Of a stretch of DNA of 57,042 bases, positions 40,788-48,138 are shown in pieces. The first letter of the stretch is position 1; the number at the start of each line of letters is the position of its first letter. The DNA is from Hylemonella sp. (GTDB lineage Bacteria; Pseudomonadota; Gammaproteobacteria; Burkholderiales; Burkholderiaceae_C): NCBI GenBank assembly GCA_030680575.1, contig JAUXVI010000003.1:1-57042 (forward strand), in the 5' to 3' direction. A program made the translations under genes and the position numbers. Under the pieces are notes generated by a model. It was given only the letters and a program-made list of their open reading frames with translations, had not been told where the DNA came from and searched no databases.

Positions 40788-41094
40788 GTTTCACCTCGTT
40801 GTGGCATGACCGCGCCTCAGATTCCCTGAGTTGGGTCAAACTTCGTATTGCGTAATTATGATACGCAATGCGTAATGTTGGTGACTGGGGTTATCCCTAG
40901 ACTTGGCGGAGGTGACGGCAATGACGGGCGCGCCGCGTCGTGCGGCATCAGCGCGCCATGTCAGTAACGGGGAAGAATTTGGTCGTCAGTACAGGCGTGA
41001 CCTCACCCATCGCTGGTGTGAAGTTCGCCTGAAGAAATCGAAGCGGTCATGCCAGCCGTATTGACCGGCGTGGCACGTTCGTCAGGCCAATGGG
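40788..41094. promoter_or_regulatory. Promoter region of the P450 operon
   Basis: 307 bases without a gene between the P450 gene and iclR (both minus strand). It holds the strong dyad at 40847-40869, 60 bases upstream of the P450 start. An AT-rich stretch around the dyad probably contains the promoter. The remainder toward 41094 shows nothing else that I recognise. Confidence 0.5.
40847..40869. promoter_or_regulatory. Candidate IclR operator upstream of P450 operon
   Basis: ATTGCGTA (40847-40854) and TACGCAAT (40862-40869) form a perfect dyad around ATTATGA. The core TTGCG-N11-CGCAA recurs with identical spacing between iclR and the Bug gene (42024-42044), so both sides probably answer to the same regulator. 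Confidence 0.65.
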
Positions 41095-41901
41095 TCAGCG
41101 GCCGTCAAAGCCCAGTGCGGTACTGATGGCTGCGGCCTCGCGCATGACCTGTTTGGCAATCACACCATCGGCGCGAGCGTCAAAACCGCCCGTTGCCCCC
41201 AGGGCCGTGAGCACGGCGCTGGTGCGTCCCGTGTAGTCGAACACCGGTGCGGCCACCGCGCTGATGCCCCGCAGCAGGGTGTCATGCACCACGGCGCAGC
41301 CATGGGTGCGGACCGTCTTGCGCAGATGGTCGATGGGTTGCCGGGTGGAGAGCGACGCCCGCTGCTCCTTGGTTGCCCGGCTGTATTCCTCGTCGGCTTG
41401 GCGGCGCACATTGGCATCGTCCAGGTAGCTCAGAAACACCTGCCCCGTGGCCGACCAGAGCATGGGCAAGGTGGAGCCCGCGCGCACGTTGATGGTGATG
41501 GGCAAGCCGGGTTCTTCAAAGCGCAGCACCGTTGGCCCCTTGTTGCCCATGATGGCGAGGAAGCAAGTCACTTCCAGCTGTTCGCGCAAGCGCACCAGGG
41601 CCGACTCCCCCAGGCGAATCGGGTCGCATTGCCGAATGGCCGCCAAGCCGATCTGGATCGCCTCGCGGCCAAGGAAATAGCGCTGCGTGGTCGGGTCCTG
41701 CTCCACCACGCCTTCCTGGATCAGGCTGGCCATGTAGCGGTGAACTTTGGCGGTGCTCTCGCCAACCTCCGAGGCAACCAGCGTCAGGCTGGCGGTGCCG
41801 CCCAGACGGCTCAGGGCCTTCAGGATGCCCATGCCCATCTCTGCGGATTGAACCCGCTGTCGACGTTCCAGCGGCGGTTTGGTGGTTTTTCCCTTGGTCA
41901 C
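41095..41901 (-). CDS. IclR-family transcription regulator
   Basis: A 268-residue IclR protein. The N-terminal winged helix (about 22-82, 'MGMGILKALSRLGGTASLTLVASEVGESTAKVHRYMASLIQEGVVEQ') precedes the GAF-like effector domain ('CFLAIMGNKGPTVLRFEEPG', 'GCAVVHDTLLRGISAVAAPVFDY'). It lies between the P450 operon and a divergent Bug protein gene, and TTGCG-N11-CGCAA repeats are present in both flanking promoter regions. It is therefore the likely regulator of an aromatic-compound pathway. Confidence 0.92.
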   Translation of the reverse strand: MTKGKTTKPPLERRQRVQSAEMGMGILKALSRLGGTASLTLVASEVGESTAKVHRYMASLIQEGVVEQDPTTQRYFLGREAIQIGLAAIRQCDPIRLGESALVRLREQLEVTCFLAIMGNKGPTVLRFEEPGLPITINVRAGSTLPMLWSATGQVFLSYLDDANVRRQADEEYSRATKEQRASLSTRQPIDHLRKTVRTHGCAVVHDTLLRGISAVAAPVFDYTGRTSAVLTALGATGGFDARADGVIAKQVMREAAAISTALGFDGR

Positions 41902-42023
41902 TTTCCGGCTTTCTCCAATGGCGTGACGATAGCACGCGAGATCTCAGTCTTGAGGCGCAAGCTTGCCTGCGCCAGGGCCAGGTTCAACGGCTCTCAGTGA
42001 ATACCCTTGGTCAATATTACGCT

Positions 42024-42044
42024 TTGCGCAGCTATATTACGCAA
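42024..42044. promoter_or_regulatory. Candidate IclR operator upstream of the Bug gene
   Basis: TTGCG (42024-42028) and CGCAA (42040-42044) are separated by 11 bases, as in the P450 promoter dyad. A further ATTACGC half-site lies at 42016-42022. It is 123 bases upstream of iclR's own start on the other strand, so it may also serve autoregulation. Confidence 0.6.
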
Positions 42045-42163
42045 AAGTTAGCTTCATTGATCTTGCGCAAAGCTTGGCTTTTTCGGGCGACGAAATGGTT
42101 GGTTTTTTGACTTGCCGCAGACGTTGGCTTTTGATAAATCGTTTCTTGATAGAGGAGTTCAAC

Positions 42164-43135
42164 TTGAAATTACGACTTGCTGCCTGCCTGATGGCATTGC
42201 CTCTGTTGTTGGGTGCGTCCGTTGCCCATGCACAGTCCTACCCTGCCAAGCCCATCCGATGGCTGGTGCCTTACCCGGCTGGTGGCGGCTCTGACTTCCT
42301 GGCCCGTACCATCGGCCAGCAGCTGTCGACCCAAGTCGGTCAGCCTGTTCTGATCGACAACAAGCCGGGCGGCAACACCGCCATCGCCGCCTCCGAGACG
42401 GCCCGCTCCGCACCCGATGGCTACACGATCTTGTCTGCCGACAACGGCACCATGGTCTTCAACTCGGCCCTGTACGCCAAGCTGTCCTACAGCCCGGAAA
42501 AAGACCTCACCCCCGTGACCCTGATGGGTCGCTTCCCCATGATCCTGGTGGTCGGTCCGGATTCCGACGCCAAGGATGCCAAGGACTTCATCGCCAAGGC
42601 CAAGGCCAACCCGGGCAAAGTGAGCTTTGGTTCCGCTGGTGCAGGCAGCCCGCACCACTTGGCCATGGAACTCCTGAAAGTCACCGCCGGGCTGCACATG
42701 GTCCACATCCCCTACCGCGGCGCGGCACCTGCCTTGGCCGATCTGGCCGGTGGCCAGATTCCGGCCATGATGGTTGACATGGCGGCCGGCGCGGCCTTCA
42801 TCAAGTCCGGCAAGATCCGGCCGCTTGCCGTGGCCAACGCCACGCGCCTGGCCCAGTTGCCCGACGTGCCGACCTTCGCCGAGCTGGGTTACAAGAGTGT
42901 CGAGGCCGCCGCGCTGGTTGGCATCGTGGCACCCGCCGGCACGGCACCGGCCGTCGTGAATGCGCTGCAAAAGCAGGTGGCCACGGCCATCAGCCAGCCC
43001 GCTGTGAAGCAGCGCCTGGTGGACTTCGGGGTGGAGCCCGTCGGCAACACACCGCAGCAATATGCCGATCTGCTGCGCAGTGAAGTCGTGCGCTGGCACA
43101 AGCTGATCAAGGACCAGAAGATTTCGCTCGATTGA
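42164..43135 (+). CDS. Bug-family (TctC-like) periplasmic solute-binding protein
   Basis: A 323-residue tripartite tricarboxylate transporter receptor-type protein. The signal peptide is residues 1-22 ('LAACLMALPLLLGASVAHA'), followed by 'YPAKPIRWLVPYPAGGGSDFLART', the ligand-loop hallmark of Bug proteins. 'HIPYRGAAPALADLAGGQI' is the second signature. I start at TTG 42164, six bases after AGAGGAG; upstream in-frame sequence has no ribosome site. No membrane partner genes are here. Ligand unknown; the IclR context suggests an aromatic or carboxylic acid. Confidence 0.9.
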   Translation: MKLRLAACLMALPLLLGASVAHAQSYPAKPIRWLVPYPAGGGSDFLARTIGQQLSTQVGQPVLIDNKPGGNTAIAASETARSAPDGYTILSADNGTMVFNSALYAKLSYSPEKDLTPVTLMGRFPMILVVGPDSDAKDAKDFIAKAKANPGKVSFGSAGAGSPHHLAMELLKVTAGLHMVHIPYRGAAPALADLAGGQIPAMMVDMAAGAAFIKSGKIRPLAVANATRLAQLPDVPTFAELGYKSVEAAALVGIVAPAGTAPAVVNALQKQVATAISQPAVKQRLVDFGVEPVGNTPQQYADLLRSEVVRWHKLIKDQKISLD

Positions 43136-43191
43136 TCTTGCAGATGTGTTGTTGCACATGAGCTGCACGGCGTTAGCTGTGCCGAAATAAG

Positions 43192-43223
43192 AAGCCACGC
43201 TTGTTTCCAAGCGTGGCTTTTTT
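43192..43223 (+). terminator. Intrinsic terminator after the Bug gene
   Basis: AAGCCACGCTTG (43192-43203) pairs perfectly with CAAGCGTGGCTT (43208-43219) across TTTC, running into TTTTTT (43218-43223). It is a textbook rho-independent terminator, 57 bases past the stop. Confidence 0.93.
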
Positions 43224-43322
43224 CATGCGCGGCCTGCAACCCCGTGCGTGGGGCAACGCCCGCCAAGGTTGACCAGCTGGTGCACCCATCAACAAGCGCA
43301 AGGTGCCGTAACAAAACCCGGC

Positions 43323-43793
43323 TTACGCGTCGTCCGACACCCCGCCGATCTGCTCCCGCAGACGGTTCAGCATCTGCGCCAGCTGTTCGCGTTCCTTGGC
43401 CTGTAGCCCGCCGAACAGGTCCGTGGCCAGTCTGGCCTCGATGGCCAGGAACCACTCGCATTCCTTCTCGCCTGCCGGCGTCACGTTCAGACGCCAGACC
43501 CGGCGGTCCTGCTCGTCCGGGGTGCGGGCCAGCCATGCGTCTTCCTCCAGCTCGCGGATCAGCCGGGCGATCTGCCCCTTGTCCCGTCCCATGGCCTGCC
43601 CCAGCTGCTGCTGGGTCCAGCCCGGGTTGCGCAGGCACAGACAGAGCGCGCGCAGATGCACCGGCCCGAGTGCGTGCCCGGTGTCTTCGCTCATGCGGTT
43701 TTTCATCACCTGCCGGACGCTGCCGAACAGGGTCATGAAAGCCTGGAAGGTGGCCAGGGCAGAGGCGGTCTCGCGGCGGCTGGGTTTGCTCAT
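43323..43793 (-). CDS. MarR-family transcription regulator
   Basis: A 156-residue winged-helix repressor. 'LGPVHLRALCLCLRNPGWTQQQLGQAMGRDKGQIARLIRELEEDAWLARTPDEQDRRVWRLNVTP' contains the recognition helix (QQLGQAMGRDKGQIARLIREL) and the DxRxx wing loop (DEQDRRVWRL), flanked by dimerisation helices. It is divergent from a DUF2798-like membrane protein gene, with two operator-like dyads between them, so repression of itself and the neighbour is likely. Confidence 0.92.
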   Translation of the reverse strand: MSKPSRRETASALATFQAFMTLFGSVRQVMKNRMSEDTGHALGPVHLRALCLCLRNPGWTQQQLGQAMGRDKGQIARLIRELEEDAWLARTPDEQDRRVWRLNVTPAGEKECEWFLAIEARLATDLFGGLQAKEREQLAQMLNRLREQIGGVSDDA

Positions 43794-43805
43794 GGTGGAC
43801 TAAAG

Positions 43806-43848
43806 GTTGATAAAGTCAACTATCCGTTATACTGTTGCTATTGTCAAC
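43806..43848. promoter_or_regulatory. Twin MarR operator-like dyads around a -10 box
   Basis: GTTGATAAAGTCAAC (43806-43820) and GTTGCTATTGTCAAC (43834-43848) share the form GTTG[A/C]-N5-TCAAC, with centres 28 bases apart. A TATACT box (43828-43833) lies between them and TTGATA (43807-43812) inside the first. A dimer on either site would cover a promoter. Confidence 0.65.
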
Positions 43849-43861
43849 TATTTGGCTGTTC

Positions 43862-44338
43862 ATGAAAAATCCCCGCCCCGCAGCACCGCCCTCCGTTTTG
43901 ACCCGCACGCTGCGCAAAATCCTGCCTCCGCTCATCCTCATGCCGTCGGTCGCCTTCATCCTGAGCGCCTTCATGACCTGGGCGAACGTCGGTTTTGGCG
44001 ATGCCTATCTTTCCACCTGGGGGCGCAACTTCCTCAGCAGCCTGGTGATTCTTCCTCTGATCCTGGCCAGCCTGGGGCCGCTGGAGAGGCTGGTGAACCG
44101 ACTCTTTCCCTTTCTGCACCCGTTCGCACGCAAGATCGTGGTGTCGCTGCTCACGGCCTTCGCCATTGAGAGCGTGCTGGCCCTGGCGGTCACCGCCATC
44201 AACAGCCCGTGGGACAGCAGCATGGGCCGCTACTGGTGGCTGGCCTTCAGCCGTTCCTTGCCGGTGGGTGTGTTGATCGGCCTGTTCATGGCCTTCTACG
44301 TCAAGCCCCGGCTGGACCGGATGATGCAGGCGGGCTAG
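43862..44338 (+). CDS. DUF2798-like small membrane protein
   Basis: A 158-residue integral membrane protein with four hydrophobic segments (about 28-45, 62-82, 98-118, 132-150), including 'FMTWANVGFGDAYLSTWGRNFLSS' as in DUF2798 proteins. Its biochemical role is unknown. ATG 43862 follows closely after the second MarR dyad; an upstream TTG at 43835 would start inside that site. Its stop codon overlaps that of the convergent AlkD-like gene (CTAG). Confidence 0.72.
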   Translation: MKNPRPAAPPSVLTRTLRKILPPLILMPSVAFILSAFMTWANVGFGDAYLSTWGRNFLSSLVILPLILASLGPLERLVNRLFPFLHPFARKIVVSLLTAFAIESVLALAVTAINSPWDSSMGRYWWLAFSRSLPVGVLIGLFMAFYVKPRLDRMMQAG

Positions 44339-45447
44339 GCCGCCGGCTTCTTCAGATCGAAGTGGCCTTGCGCCAGCGTGAGGCCGTTGACCAGCAGCTC
44401 CACGGGGTGCCTCCCCGTGTAGTGGGTGCGGGTCGTGAAGTCTGCGATGGTCTGACGCTTGCTGAGCGTCACTTCTGCCTGGCCGTCCAGCTCCAGCGTG
44501 CGCAGCTTGAAGACCTTGCGGCTGCTGTCGCCGTTTTTCTTCACGTAGTGGATGGCGTAGTCGACCACCAGCCGCTGCGGCTGACGCGACGTGGACACCA
44601 GCGTCGCATTCAGCTGCAGTGTTTGCCCCAGGCGCAAGGCGCTGGGGGATACCTCAAAAGCGCTCAGCTGCACCTTGGCACCCAGCGTGGCCCCTACGAG
44701 CTTGAGCGCACGCGGGTGGCCGGCCTTGATGAGGTTGCGCAGCGCGTGTTTGGTGATCCATTTCGTCTCGGGCTGCTGCGTCGGCCAGCCTTCCAGCAGG
44801 TCCAGCACCCAGTCGGGGTGGTCCTTGCTGATGTCGTTGAGGTGATTCGCCACCGAGCGGCGCACGTAGTCGCTCGGGTCCGCCTTGAGTTGTTCCAGGA
44901 TGGGCCTTGTGCGCTGCGGCTCGGCCACCAGCAAGGGCAGGCGCCGGGCCCAGGGCAGGCGTGGGCGGGTACCCTCGCTCGCCAGCCGTCGCACGTGTTC
45001 GTTGTCGTCTTCGGCCCATCGCAAGGCCTGGGCCAGCACGGCCTCGGGGTCCTGCGCGATATAGGGGCGGATGGCGAACTCGGCGCTGCTGTAGGGCGTG
45101 AGCTCACGCAGTGCCTCCAGCGAGAGTTCGAAGTGATCCAGCCCATGCCGGCCCACGAACTCGGGCAGCACCATGTCGGCAAACCCGCCGGGCAGCAGCG
45201 GCGCCATGCGACGCACGGCCTTGAGCGCACGGGGGTAATCGGCCGGCAGGTGTGCGCGCAGGCTGTCCGCCGCCCGGCTCATGCGCTGCATGATGGACAA
45301 GTCTTCCAGCCCCTCGCGCGCCATGGCCAGATAAGCGCGCTCATCAAAGCCCGGGTGCGCCTGCGCCGCCGCACGGCCAATGCGCGCCAGCGCCTTGGCA
45401 TTCAGCAGTTCTTTCAGCAGCGGGGCGGATTCTTTGTCTTGTGCCAT
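44335..45447 (-). CDS. AlkD-like HEAT-repeat DNA alkylation repair protein
   Basis: A 370-residue protein made mostly of HEAT-like helical repeats. The central 'RWAEDDNEHVRRLASEGTRPRLPWA' and 'DPSDYVRRSVANHLNDISKDHPDWVLDLLEGW' are signatures of the DNA alkylation repair (AlkC/AlkD) superfamily. An all-beta extension of about 100 residues follows ('VSPSALRLGQTLQLNATLVSTS...'), an Ig-like fold seen in AlkC-type members. I start at ATG 45447. It is 20 bases downstream of the YegD gene. Predicted 3- or 7-methylpurine excision is by family only. Confidence 0.82.
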   Translation of the reverse strand: MAQDKESAPLLKELLNAKALARIGRAAAQAHPGFDERAYLAMAREGLEDLSIMQRMSRAADSLRAHLPADYPRALKAVRRMAPLLPGGFADMVLPEFVGRHGLDHFELSLEALRELTPYSSAEFAIRPYIAQDPEAVLAQALRWAEDDNEHVRRLASEGTRPRLPWARRLPLLVAEPQRTRPILEQLKADPSDYVRRSVANHLNDISKDHPDWVLDLLEGWPTQQPETKWITKHALRNLIKAGHPRALKLVGATLGAKVQLSAFEVSPSALRLGQTLQLNATLVSTSRQPQRLVVDYAIHYVKKNGDSSRKVFKLRTLELDGQAEVTLSKRQTIADFTTRTHYTGRHPVELLVNGLTLAQGHFDLKKPAA

Positions 45448-45466
45448 GGCGCCAAGCGTAGCGTTT

Positions 45467-46726
45467 TTAATTCCTGCTGCTGTACGCCAGGCCGGAAGCC
45501 ACACCGCCAAACAGGTCACCCTCGACCAGCGGCACGCCGGCAAACTCGGCCTGCAAGGCGCGCTGGAAAGGCCGCAGGGCGGAGGAGCCGCCGGTGAGGT
45601 AGATGGCGTCCAGCGGACCATGGCCCAGGTGCGCGCGCTGCACGCATTCGCGCGCGCAGGCCACGGTGCGCGCCAGCAGGCTGTGCAGGTGCTCCTGCAT
45701 GGCAGCGGCCGTCATCGGCGCAGAAAGCATGGCCTCCACGTACGACAAGTCCATCACGGCATCGGCATCCGTCTGCGAGCAGCGGATCTTGGCCTGTTCC
45801 ACCTCGTGCGCAAGGTGGTGGCCCAGGCGTTCCTGCAGCACCCGCATCAGGCGTTGGTGCAGGCGCACGTCGGTGTAGTTGGTCCACAGCGCTTGCGCTT
45901 GGGCGATGGCGCGAGGTTGGTAGAGCCAGTTGATCAGGTGCCAGATGGAGAGGTCGAAGAAGATGCGGCTGGGCACCTCGCGTCCCTCAGGGCCGATGTG
46001 GCGGTAGCCCAGCAGCGGCATCACCTGCTCCAGGCTGAGCTTGTGGTCGAAGTCCGTGCCGCCGATGTGCACGCCGGTGGTGGCCAGGATGTCCTGGCTG
46101 CGGTCGGCCTGCGCCATCCGCTCGGGCCCCAGGCGCACCACGGTGAAGTCCGAGGTGCCGCCGCCCAGGTCCACCACCAGTACCGTGCTTTCTTTGTTGA
46201 GCCGGCGCTCGTAGTCCAGCGCCGCGGCAATCGGCTCCAGTTGGAAAGTCACGTCCGTGAAGCCCACCGCCTGCGCCGCTTGCAGCAGCGACGCTTGCGC
46301 CAGTGCATCGCGCTCGGGGTCGTCGTCCACAAAATGCACCGGCCGGCCCATCACCACGCGCGTGGGTGCCGCGCCCAGCGCCTGCGTGGCGCGCTCGCGC
46401 AGCGTGGCCAGAAAGGTGGCAATGATGTCTTGGAAGCTCACCTGCTGGTTGTTGACCACCGTCGTCTCCAGCAGCAGCGGGCTGCCCAGCAGGCTCTTGA
46501 GCGAACGCATCAGCCGTCCCTCGGTGCCCTCCAGGTAGTGCGCCACGGCATCGCGCCCGAAGTGGGTGCTGAGGTCTTCGCTGTTGTAGAACACCGCGGT
46601 GGGCATGGCCGTGGTCTCGCCCTCCAGCGGGATCAGACGTGCCGTGCCACCGGGCGCAGCCCAGGCCATGGCGGAGTTGGAGGTGCCGAAGTCGATGCCG
46701 AGGGTGCCGGGGAGCGCAAGCGTCAT
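45467..46726 (-). CDS. yegD: Hsp70-family chaperone-like protein YegD
   Basis: A 419-residue actin/Hsp70-fold ATPase. Phosphate-1 loop 'GIDFGTSNSAMAW' (residues 9-21), 'VLVVDLGGGTSDFTVVRL' phosphate-2 and 'IYLTGGSSALRPFQ' adenosine motif. It lacks the canonical Hsp70 substrate-binding domain and is near the length of E. coli YegD. ATG 46726 (MTLALPGTLGIDFG) puts the phosphate-1 loop at the normal position. Client proteins are unknown. Probably co-transcribed with the AlkD-like gene. Confidence 0.87.
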   Translation of the reverse strand: MTLALPGTLGIDFGTSNSAMAWAAPGGTARLIPLEGETTAMPTAVFYNSEDLSTHFGRDAVAHYLEGTEGRLMRSLKSLLGSPLLLETTVVNNQQVSFQDIIATFLATLRERATQALGAAPTRVVMGRPVHFVDDDPERDALAQASLLQAAQAVGFTDVTFQLEPIAAALDYERRLNKESTVLVVDLGGGTSDFTVVRLGPERMAQADRSQDILATTGVHIGGTDFDHKLSLEQVMPLLGYRHIGPEGREVPSRIFFDLSIWHLINWLYQPRAIAQAQALWTNYTDVRLHQRLMRVLQERLGHHLAHEVEQAKIRCSQTDADAVMDLSYVEAMLSAPMTAAAMQEHLHSLLARTVACARECVQRAHLGHGPLDAIYLTGGSSALRPFQRALQAEFAGVPLVEGDLFGGVASGLAYSSRN

Positions 46727-46901
46727 GTGAAAGAAGGGAGCGGGCACACCGCACAAGGCGGTGGTTGGGTGACAGGACGCTGGATTTTGCCACTCCGGGG
46801 CGCATGTTCATCCGCTGTGCAGGGGTAATGCGGGCGCGGGTTGTCTGCGATGGCTCGGTCAGGTACCATCCCTATAGCTGACAAGCACCCCATTACCACC
46901 C

Positions 46902-47027
46902 ATGTCTGCCTTCACTCCTCTCCATTTCACGGGCGCCATGCGCAGCCTGTTGGGGGAGGGGTGCGCCTCTGTCGTGTGCGAGATCTGGCCCTACAAGCCG
47001 GTCGCACATTTCTCAGCCCGGCGATAA
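46902..47027 (+). CDS. Possible 41-residue leader peptide upstream of rnk
   Basis: A short open frame, ATG 46902 to TAA 47025-47027, encoding MSAFTPLHFTGAMRSLLGEG followed by a Cys- and Trp-containing tail (CASVVCEIWPYKPVAHFSARR). It has no clear Shine-Dalgarno, so it may be untranslated or leaderless. It overlaps the left arm of the long-range RNA pairing described next, which is the reason for listing it. Length alone gives weak support. Confidence 0.35.
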   Translation: MSAFTPLHFTGAMRSLLGEGCASVVCEIWPYKPVAHFSARR

Positions 47028-47110
47028 CTCTTCTTCCCCTTTCTGCGCAAACCTCCATCGCCGGGCCCCTCGCTCAGCGCAATCGCGACCGTCTGCCCAA
47101 GACAGAGGCG
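46964..47110 (+). promoter_or_regulatory. Structured rnk leader with alternative pairings
   Basis: CGCCTCTGTC (46964-46973) is perfectly complementary to GACAGAGGCG (47101-47110), just before the rnk ribosome site. The adjacent TGTGCGA (46975-46981) is complementary to TCGCACA (47002-47008), and a further TCGCAC copy lies at 47112-47117. The last two compete for the same partner, a layout typical of cis-acting leader RNAs. No known riboswitch class is recognised. Confidence 0.45.
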
Positions 47111-47133
47111 GTCGCACCTGATGGAGATGTGTC

Positions 47134-47523
47134 ATGTACCCCAATCACACTGGTGAGCGCTTGCTGACCGAACTGGACTTTGCCCGATTGTCAAAACTTG
47201 GCGGTGGGCAACTGCCGGATGAACTGAGCTCGGCCGACCTTGTGCCCTCGCGCGAGATTGCACCGGACGTCGTCACCATGTATTCCCAGGTCGAGATCGC
47301 CTTTGTCGATTCCGGGCTGCGGCAGAAAGTCACGTTGTGCTACCCCGCCGACGCCGAGCCCGTGCGGGGCTTTGTCTCGGTGCTCTCGCCTATCGGCTCG
47401 GCCCTGCTGGGCTTGCGCGTGGGCGATTTGGCCCACTGGCGCTTGCCCAACGGCGAGGCGCGCGCTGCCGAGGTGGTGACTGTCCTGTTCCAGCCCGAGG
47501 CCTCGGGCGACTACACCACCTGA
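47134..47523 (+). CDS. rnk: Regulator of nucleoside diphosphate kinase (Rnk), GreA/GreB-related
   Basis: A 129-residue protein: an N-terminal short helical arm ('LTELDFARLSKL') and a C-terminal FKBP-like GreA/GreB domain ('TMYSQVEIAFVDSGLRQKVTLCYPADAEP', 'VSVLSPIGSALLGLRVGDLAHWRLPNGE'). Rnk lacks the long GreA coiled coil and binds RNA polymerase in the secondary channel. GGAGAT lies 5 bases before ATG 47134. The gene is alone, with a structured leader upstream. Confidence 0.92.
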   Translation: MYPNHTGERLLTELDFARLSKLGGGQLPDELSSADLVPSREIAPDVVTMYSQVEIAFVDSGLRQKVTLCYPADAEPVRGFVSVLSPIGSALLGLRVGDLAHWRLPNGEARAAEVVTVLFQPEASGDYTT

Positions 47524-47861
47524 GCCGCAGCCTGCAGGATTATCTTGAGCGCAGGTCGTTTTTTCCTTGCGGGAGAAGTGACAGCGGATTGCGGCGGGCG
47601 CGCTCAAGTGCGGACGACGGATTTGCGTGAGCCCAACGCATGTGGATATGAGCGAGCCGTGCCGCCATCTCTGTTCGGTATCGCACAGTCAAACGCTGCG
47701 AAAGTTCTTAAGATTAAAACTCGTGACGTTCGAATCATTTCGAAGTCATGCAGAGTTTGACCCGTTTCTCTCCAGCCTGTTCGTGGCCGTCGCATGACTG
47801 GCCGCAGTCACGGTGTGCAACCGGGCGGGTTGATCTGTATTTTTCTGACCAGAAGGGATAA
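47524..47861. other. Intergenic region after rnk, with a weak terminator
   Basis: 338 bases with no supported gene. CCTGC (47531-47535) pairs with GCAGG (47551-47555), followed by TCG and a six-base T run (47559-47564), a plausible weak terminator for rnk. AT-rich sequence from 47690 to 47760 may hold the promoter of the lipoprotein gene; its Shine-Dalgarno is AGAAGG at 47851-47856. Confidence 0.45.
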
Positions 47862-48095
47862 ATGATGAAATTCAAAATGACCATGAGTGCAGCCATCGTG
47901 ATGACGGCCATGCTCGCAGCGCTGTCCGGCTGCCAGAAGCAGGAAGGCCCGGCCGAAAAAGCCGGTCAAAAAATCGACCAGGCGGTAGAGAAATCTGTCG
48001 AGAAGGCCGATGACGCCAAACAGAAACTCGGCGAGAAAATCGAGAAGGCAGGCGAAGACCTGCAAGACGCAGCCAAGCGCGACGAGAAGAAATAA
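47862..48095 (+). CDS. Small lysine-rich lipoprotein
   Basis: A 77-residue product with a lipoprotein signal peptide: a positively charged start (MMKFKM), a hydrophobic core and lipobox LSGC at about residue 23. The mature part is a single amphipathic, repeat-like helix of K/E/D/A ('EKAGQKIDQAVEKSVEKADDAKQKLGEKIEKAGEDLQD'), similar to YtxH/LEA-like stress lipoproteins. It starts at ATG 47862 or the next ATG (47865). Function unknown; envelope stress is a guess from the fold. Confidence 0.8.
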   Translation: MMKFKMTMSAAIVMTAMLAALSGCQKQEGPAEKAGQKIDQAVEKSVEKADDAKQKLGEKIEKAGEDLQDAAKRDEKK

Positions 48096-48138
48096 TTGCG
48101 GCACCGGGCTGTGGCAGCAGTGACGCACTGCGCGCAGC

